Below, one piece after another: positions 57,362 to 64,000 of a stretch of 64,000 nt of DNA. The stretch is from NCBI RefSeq assembly GCF_018687715.1, contig NC_056766.1, positions 5,794,501 through 5,858,500 on the forward strand, given 5' to 3'. The number at the start of each line of letters is the position of its first letter. Position 1 is the first letter of the stretch. This DNA is from Carya illinoinensis. Lineage: Eukaryota; Streptophyta; Magnoliopsida; Fagales; Juglandaceae. The notes below the pieces were generated by a model that made no database searches, was not told the DNA's origin, and saw only the letters and a program-made list of their open reading frames with translations. The position numbers and the translations under genes are program-made.

Positions 57362-57437
57362 CATTTTTCATGGTTAAAAGGCATCTGGATGTTGTCAGAA
57401 ATAACATTTTTCATGGTTAAAAGGCATCTGGATGTTG
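57362..57437. repeat. 33-bp direct duplication
   Basis: Identical 33-base copies at 57362-57394 and 57405-57437, starting catttttcatgg and separated by 10 bases. Confidence 0.9.
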
Positions 57438-57819
57438 AACCGTGGTGTCATTTGGCTCAAGTGGAGAGAGGATGAAATCAAAGCTGCATATCTTTTTCAG
57501 GTTACTCCTGTAAATCTTATGGCATCTTCCTTTATATATTTGATTTTTCTTTTTAAATTTCTTCAGGTTTACCCTTTGTGTTCTGGCAGCAAATTCTTGA
57601 TGTCAGGAACTCTTCTTCTCATTCTCCTTCTTCATTTATTAGTCAAAGGGGTATATGTGCAAATTAATTCAACCAGGTGAAAGAAGAATAGATTATAAAA
57701 ATCGTTACAGTTTACAAACGGGACTGTTTTAATGTGTTTGTGCAAATTACTCTGTCAATTATGTCTGAGGAGTACGATAATAAACCAAAACAAGAGTTAC
57801 TCCAACTGTTACTTATAGG

Positions 57820-58190
57820 GAGATTAAACTTTTCACCCACAAACTACCGCTCATTTGCACCCTCCCTATCAAAAATTTTTTATTTTGCACTCAAAGCCAC
57901 AAAAAGTTTAAATTTGCATCCTAAACTACCACGGAGTTTCAGTTTGCACTCTCTATTCAATCTAATCATTAAGAATATTCTATGGCCAATTTTTTCTTCC
58001 ATCTTAATGGCCATTTCTTAACCCAGGGTACAAAATAGGTGGTTGTTTGTGGGTGACAAATTGACCACGACCACATTGCACAATCCTAATAGTTAGATTT
58101 TAATGGATGAAAAAAACTGGAACTTATTGTTAGTTTAGGGTATAAATTGAAAAATAGGTAGCAGCTTGTGGGTGAATATTGTAATTACCC
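57820..58190. mobile_element. MITE with 'ttcacccacaa' inverted ends
   Basis: The left ttcacccacaaactaccgct is matched by the reverse complement of the right end, ttcacccacaagctgctacc. The interior has further mirrored 'ttgcacc' and 'aagtttaaattt' words. It is non-coding. Confidence 0.6.
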
Positions 58191-60029
58191 TTTGCTTTTA
58201 TTCCTTCACAATATAACTTCTTCTTTTTTTCCCCAAATTCTCTATCTTGATCTTTGTGCATTAAATAATGCAATGTTTATATGGTGCTTGATGGCAGGTT
58301 TATGAGCACGTGTAACTCCAACCTCAATCTCCTTGTATTACAGCCTATCCGGTTATACCGTGAGCTGGACATTTTAAGTTAGGTATTTAGTCATTCTTTA
58401 TCATTGTATTCGAATGATGGTATAATTTTGACCTTATTAATTGTTTAAAGATGTTGTAAATAATATGTAATTGTTGGTGATTGTTTCCGGTTGTCACTTT
58501 GGTATAACTTGACAAAATGCAGGATAAAAGAAAACACTTATCTTTGCATGATCATTAAAGTGGTCATTTTCGTTTGTAATTAGGCAAAGGCGCCACCTTA
58601 ATTATTTGGCTCATCGTTGGAAAAAGAAGAAAATCATCCTATGTTGTCTACCCATTTTCCCCTTTGCAAATGGGGATTGGAAAAGGCTGGCAAGACTTCA
58701 TAATCCGAAATTAGAGCTCAAACTAAGTTCCTTGCAGTGCAAATTCAGAAGCGCGCGAACTAGCAAGACGGCTTGCATCCGCCTCTCAAAGACAAGCTTA
58801 CTCGTTGCATCGCCAATTATTTTCTCAAGATGATTCAATAGATGGTTATTAATAAGTTGGTAGGGTATCACCTATTTTTGAAAAAAATTGAATTGGTCCC
58901 ATAGAGGAAAAAACCCACTGATTTCCATAAAGCAATACATTTTCTCTTTTGTGTGTGATATATATAGTTGAAATATGCCTCAAAGTTTTCCTCTTTCCTG
59001 CATTTTGTTATTGTTAACGTCTAAAAACAATACAGAAATCTAGATGGGGAGAATGATTTATTTCCAATCTCATTAAGGTTATTCTGGGCTTGAATCAGTG
59101 TTGTGTGAGCTCCCGACAGTAGCCTGGTGTGGCTGTACAGTATCCATGCATACATCTATGGTGGTAAATAGTAAATAAATATAGGAAAATAAATAGAAAG
59201 AGACACGTAAATTTACGTGGTTCAGTACTAGGCTTATGTCCATTGAGGTTTTGGGAGAGGAGAATTTATTTTTTACAATATCTCATAGTCTCTCATCTTC
59301 ACTGTACAATAAATCCTAAAAGTCCATCTTCTGGCAGAGATCGCATTGCTGGAACCTCAATTGTAAAGTTGAAGAAGCCTTTTTGGAGAAGTCTAGCCAA
59401 AAGTCCTTAAAGTCGTATGTACTCGTACTTTTTATCTCCTGCCTCATCTACTTTAAGTCACCTTACCTATCTTTTATGTCCCCTCCTCTATTTTCTTCCT
59501 GACATCCTGACACCTTGTTTTCCCTTGTTCCTTCTTTATCCCTTTTGTCCCTCTCTTCTTTTGTCTTCTTGTAATAACCCTTTGATAAGTTGGGCATTGA
59601 GAACCATTTCGGATCTAATATATTTTACCCCCTTATAGTTATAATTTATGATTGATGCTACAATTGAGAGACGACCACAACATGAATGGGCATGTTGTTA
59701 TAGGTTGTTGTGGGAATATTGCTAGAGAATTCTATTATCTCATCCTTCGCCATAACAACATGAGAACTCCTGGTTTTAGGCAAAACATAGTAACGGATGG
59801 TATATATAGGGCAGGATCGGGCTTGAGACTACTCCATAAAGGCCTACATGATTCTATCGACACATGGCGGTCATCGGAGTAGATAGATTGGGCATTGAGA
59901 AAACATAGGTGAGGCATATGTGGTTGTTAGAGTGGAGGCCACATGTGGTTAGAGTGGTGTGGGTAAAACAAAAGCTGATTCAAATATTAGTACAAGTTAC
60001 ATAAATTCTTATCCATCCTAGACCCAAGA

Positions 60030-60530
60030 AAAAAAATGGTTCAAAAACAGTTAATTTTCATGCACATTCTGCATCAACCAGGAGAGCTTTATGGACGCCT
60101 GGACAAGGATCATCACCAAAAGTTGTGCTTGACATGGGTTGTTGCAGATGGAGACAAAATAGTAAACAGTGAGCCATGCACCGTTTGCTTCTTTGGCTCA
60201 TTAGGCACCGTTCGATGCTTTTGTATTGTTAGGCACCTCCCCAAGCATCATGCAGCAAATTGTTGCAACGTAGTGATCTGCTCTCCTATAAATAGGAGAG
60301 CTTAAGGGTGCAGACAGAGCGTGCAGCAGAGAGAAAATAGAGAATGCTGCGTGTGTGCAGGTAGAGTGCATCAGAGAAGTGCATCAAAGTGGGTGAGAGA
60401 GAGATTTCTGTAAAAATTATTTTTATAGTGAAATTACAGCAGCTGTGGACGTAGGCAATTGCCGAACCACGTTAAATTTCGTCCCTCCTTTATTTAGAAT
60501 CGTCTCTGTGTCATAACAGCTCCCAACACG
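60030..60530 (+). mobile_element. Possible solo LTR of a Copia-type retrotransposon
   Basis: A strong TATA context (ctctcctataaataggagag, 60281-60300) is followed about 150 bases later by 'gtggacgtaggcaattgccg' and 'aaccacgttaaa' (60444-60475), a phrase typical of the R-U5 part of plant Copia LTRs. It ends near ataaca at about 60517. No primer-binding site or coding part follows. The 5' limit and the 5-bp duplication were not found. Confidence 0.45.
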
Positions 60531-60691
60531 GGTATGGTACATGTCCGTCTCCCAATACAGGCCTGAGAAAAACACAGCATCATAACAACTGAGATTTCAA
60601 GTGCATGAACAAAATCATATTGCTATTGCTTAAATTTCTGTCTTCTAAATCCAATCAAGAACAAATATCAATCAAAAAGGAGATGCTTACC

Positions 60692-60840
60692 TTTTCTACA
60701 ACAGCACTAGAATTAGAAGAGTGACAACTTCCTATTGTGTAGCTTTCAGTCACCAGAAGGGGTTCCAAAAGTTGCAAATAAGATCCTGGAAATGCTGCTT
60801 TCTGGAGGACAGCGAAGCTGTAGTTCTGGCCTTCTGTCAT
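60692..60840 (-). CDS. Possible first exon of an unknown minus-strand gene
   Basis: ATG at 60840 in an A-rich context (aacaaaacatgac) opens a frame starting MTEGQNYSFAVLQKAAFPGS. It runs about 50 codons to a consensus donor (aaaag|gtaagc) at about 60691. No following exon could be recognised on the minus strand, and the possible LTR lies directly downstream. It may be a gene fragment. Confidence 0.2.
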
Positions 60841-60898
60841 GTTTTGTTATAGTTTTGCTTTGTCCCACTCCCACCCATGAAATCACTGGGGGTGGATG

Positions 60899-63800
60899 CA
60901 GTGGCGGAGCCACGTTGGGGCAGGGGGGCCATGGCCCCCCCAGAAATTTGAAAAAAAAATAATTTATATGTTAATTTTTTTAATTTAATAAAATAATATG
61001 AGTTTATTATGTGTTGGCCCCCTCTATAAAATTTAATCTAATATAAAAATAAAATAAATAAAACACATCTTATATAAAATAAAATACATATTTTTATTAT
61101 AAATAAAATTAAAAAAAAAATTATAACTATATCTGGTAACATTTCTAATCCCTTTACATTATCAAAAGCATTTCAATCGATTATGGCAATCTGTCAAACA
61201 TCTTACAGACTATATTTTATTCTCACACGGCACAATACCGTATTTTCACATCTCATCCTTCACTTTTGTTTTCTCTACTTTCCAACATCAAAACTCATTT
61301 CATCCTTTACATTTTATTTTCTCTACTTTTCAACATCAAAACGAAAAAAAAGGAAGGCAGGAAGCAGAAGATTTTACCTGTTGGATGTTCTGCTGCTCGA
61401 CTATGAGGCACTGAGGTGCAACCGGTAACCCGGCGACTGTCGACAAACCATTTCCAGTCGCTCTAGCTCTCGGCGTCCTCTCTCTCAGACTCTCAGTCGC
61501 TCTCACTCTCGGTCTCGGCGTCTCCGACTCTCCAGACTCTCCACGGACCACAAACCCCACTCTTTATTTCATTCACGCTAAAAACCAAAAAGGTTAGACC
61601 TTTTTCACTTTTTGCTTTTGAAGGCTGGCTTGATTTCGCTTGAAGCTTCCAGATGTCATCTTAGATTAACAAATAATGATAAATGATGAGAATCTTGAGA
61701 GTAACTTTGTTTGTCAAATAGTCAAATACTCAAATAGTCAAATGGAAGATGTCCTTTGTAACTTTGTTTGTCTCCACACGATTTTTTGATTTTTTTAATT
61801 TACTTATTTTTCTAATATCTGGTTACTCAGTTTATAAAAAATTTCATAATATATTAATATTATTTATTTAATAGATTAATATTTTTATAGATTAATACTT
61901 TTATTTATTTAGTAGATTAATAATTTTTTTATATAGTAAACTAACATTTTATTTTTTAATAGATTAGTAGACGTATTTGATAGCCCATTCCAGACTGCCA
62001 GTTCTCGTCGCACAGTCTCTCAGGTATGTCTTTTTTTTATAAAAATTTTATATTGGTATTAATCATATTATATATATATATATATATTACATATATTAAT
62101 TGTGTATGGTTGTGTGTACTTATTTAAGTTGTTTTTTTTTATAGTATTATGTGTATTAATAAATTGTTTGATTTTCAATTTTAAATTGTTTGATTTTATT
62201 TTATCAAAGTTTCTAACTTTATTTTATATGTTTCAATTTGATTTTAAATTTAGGTTCATGAATGATGTCTAAATTAAAAACTATCACTCATTCTTCAAAA
62301 GAAAAGAAGTTGATCTTCCAGAAAATTCTTCTAAACTTCCGAGGATTGAACCTGAAGAAAACCCTGATCTTAACTCTCCAATTTTGGAATCTGAAAGAAT
62401 TTATTTGACATCGTCAACACTTAATTCTAAAGAGATTGATATATCTTCTCTACAACGAGATCCGGGATTACGTCCTCATATATGGGATTATCCAGTTAAT
62501 CAACGTGATGAAATAAGAAGAGCTTATTTAAAAATGGGCCCATATCAAATACGTCTCTCAAAATATCCATTTTCTGGTTCAGAAAAACATCCTCGTCGCT
62601 TTCAAGTTTCATGGTTTGTATAATTTGGATCTTGGTTAGAGTATTCTCCATCAAAGGATGCTGCATATTGTTTACCTTGTTATCTTTTTACAATGAAAAC
62701 ATCTCAACGTTCTAGATGGGATGTATTTACTGTCATGGGATTTAGAAATTGGAAGAAGATTAATAATGGAAAACATTGTGCCTTTTTGAATCATATTGGG
62801 GAGGATCCTTGCTCTTGTCATAATAAGGCTGTGAAATCTTGTGAGGATTTATTAAAACAATCACAGCATATTGATAAGGTAATGAATGCACAAAGCTCTG
62901 AACAAATTCTGAATAATCGACTCCGTGTAAAAACATCTATTGATGTTGTTCGATGGCTTGCATTTCAAGGATGTGCCTTTAGAGGTCATGATGAGACTCT
63001 TGATTCAAAAAATCGAGGTAATTTCTTGGAGATGCTTAAACTCTTGGCTTCCTATAATGATAAGGTTGGAAAACTTGTTTTGGAAAATGCTCCTAAATCT
63101 TCAAAGTATACTTCACCCCAAATTCAAAAAGAGATTTTGGAAGTTCTTGCAAAGAAAGTAAGAAATAAAATTCGTGAAGATGTTGGGGATTCTCGATTTT
63201 GCATTATTGTTGATGAGGCACGAGATGAGTCTAAGAGGGAGCAAATGGCTATAATCTTGAGATTTGTTGATGTTGATGGTTTTATACAAGAACGATTTTT
63301 TGATCTTGTACATGTTAAAGATACATCGGCATTGACTCTAAAGAATGAAATATCTGCAGTTCTTTCTCGTCATTGTCTTGATATTCAGAATATTCGTGGG
63401 CAAGGATATGATGGTGCTAGTAATATGTGTGGTGAATGGAACGGATTGCAAGCATTATTTCTTAAAGATTGCCCATATGCATACTATGTTCATTGTTTTG
63501 CTCATCGATTACAGTTAGCATTAGTTGCTGCATCTAGAGAGGTGGTTTCTGTTCATGAGTTTTTTTCAAATTTAAACTTTATTATCAATGTGGTGGGTGC
63601 TTCATGTAAATGCCATGATGAATTGCAAGCTGCTCAGGCAACACATATTGCACATATGATAGTCATTGATGAACTTGAAAGTGGAAAAGGAGCTAATCAA
63701 ATTGGCACTATCAAACGAGCCGGTGATTCTCGTTGGGGTTCTCATTTTTATTCTATTTGCAGTTTATTGCGAATGTTTGAAGCTACTTGCTCGGTGCTTG

Positions 63801-64000
63801 AAACCATAATAAAAGAAGGATCCACTTACTCTCAACGTGGGGATGCAAATGCTGCTTATAAAATGATTACTTCATTCCAATTCATATTTATTTTACATTT
63901 AATGAAGGAAATCATGGGTATTACTGATGTTCTATGTCAAGTTTTGCAGCAAAAATCTCAAGATATTTTGAATGCCATGAATATGGTTTCTACTACAAAA
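60899..64000 (+). mobile_element. hAT element, left end and body (right end outside the window)
   Basis: It begins with cagtggcggagccacg, the terminal sequence usual for plant hAT elements of the group encoding TTF-type zinc-finger / DUF4371 transposases. A palindrome (ggggggccatggcccccc) follows at about 60923-60940. The 8 bases before it (ggtggatg) would be the target-site duplication, but the right copy is not in the window. From 60960 to 62260 there is an A/T-rich subterminal region, a TC-rich leader at about 61420-61550 and a probable intron. Then comes the transposase. Confidence 0.75.
62260..64000 (+). pseudogene. hAT transposase (TTF zinc finger / DUF4371), cut by the window edge
   Basis: The frame (second base of the window's reading) runs from about 62279 to 64000 with a single stop, TAA at 62621-62623, just after FQVSWFV. 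An N-terminal FFKRKEVDLPENS opening precedes a TTF-type zinc finger (PHIWDYPVNQRDEIRRAYL, then LPCYLF). The transposase core has CIIVDEARDESKREQM, GYDGASNMCGEWNGLQALF and YYVHCFAHRLQLALVAAS, where the Asp of 'IVDEARD' and of 'GYDGASN' are intact. The family's usual 'ASNMRGE' reads ASNMCGE here. No start codon is found in frame directly before FFKRK, so a 5' exon or loss of the start is likely. The C-terminal hAT dimerisation domain lies outside the window. The one nonsense codon makes this copy probably inactive. Confidence 0.85.

Larger units (their letters stand above)
57140..60898. other. 3' region of OGG1 and intergenic sequence
   Basis: It contains a poly-C tract (57278-57298), a 33-bp direct duplication (57362-57437), a MITE (about 57820-58190), and a possible LTR remnant (about 60030-60530). 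The 14-base palindrome acgtaaatttacgt followed by ggttcag at 59205-59225 is reminiscent of transposon sequence. A possible minus-strand exon lies at 60692-60840. No complete gene is recognised. Confidence 0.5.

Noticed and set aside
57266..57475. Pro/Ser-rich frame across the poly-C tract
   Set aside because: It is homopolymer and CT-repeat translation downstream of the OGG1 stop.
61336..61560. Arg-rich minus-strand frame in the hAT leader
   Set aside because: It derives from 'gctctc/ctcggc' repeats in the leader, with no domain, and is antisense to the element.
1..64000. tRNA, rRNA, CRISPR, phage-like or bacterial defence content
   Set aside because: No tRNA B-box/TpsiC-like block, rRNA stretch or spaced palindromic repeat array was seen by eye. 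All content fits a plant nuclear locus.

Overview
The window looks like nuclear DNA from a woody eudicot. AT-rich intergenic sequence is packed with foldback MITEs, plant L1-type LINEs, a FAR1-type MULE and a hAT element, and these surround intron-rich plant genes. The repeat style suggests Fagales, perhaps Juglandaceae, but this is an impression and not a demonstration. There is no bacterial, organellar or viral signature.

Four host genes can be reconstructed completely. They are an intronless P-class PPR gene (10970-12319, +), a 13-exon NRAMP-family metal transporter (25017-31318, +), the SWI/SNF chromatin-remodelling subunit SWI3C in 9 exons (33616-48950, -), and the base-excision-repair enzyme OGG1 in 3 exons (54904-57139, +). 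The C-terminal end of a fifth, unidentified gene lies at 1-391. For NRAMP, SWI3C and OGG1, all exon phases join into full-length proteins of about 560, 789 and 362 residues.

The rest is mostly mobile DNA. At about 3371-10597 is a decayed MULE of about 7.2 kb, with matching terminal repeats, near-duplicate flanks, a FAR1/FHY3-type transposase pseudogene on + and a convergent GRF zinc-finger/coiled-coil/membrane-anchor pseudogene on -. A 224-bp MITE at 19233-19456 carries the same terminal repeat design. A degenerate LINE with an RNase H remnant fills about 13878-18400. Within SWI3C, intron 3 holds a LINE with an uninterrupted 1204-codon ORF2 and a perfect 12-bp target-site duplication. Intron 8 holds a decayed relative with a nested mini-insertion, plus a third 5'-truncated copy in the opposite orientation. 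At 51684-53269 a 1.6-kb retroposed unit with 13-bp duplications carries an unrecognised 206-codon frame. At 60899 a hAT element begins, and its transposase runs off the right edge with one internal nonsense codon.

The four host genes are unrelated in function and do not form a pathway or operon. The most unusual content is the two-gene MULE with its matching MITE, the sense-oriented intact LINE inside SWI3C, and the ORF-bearing retroposon of unknown origin. I saw no rRNA, tRNA or CRISPR feature.
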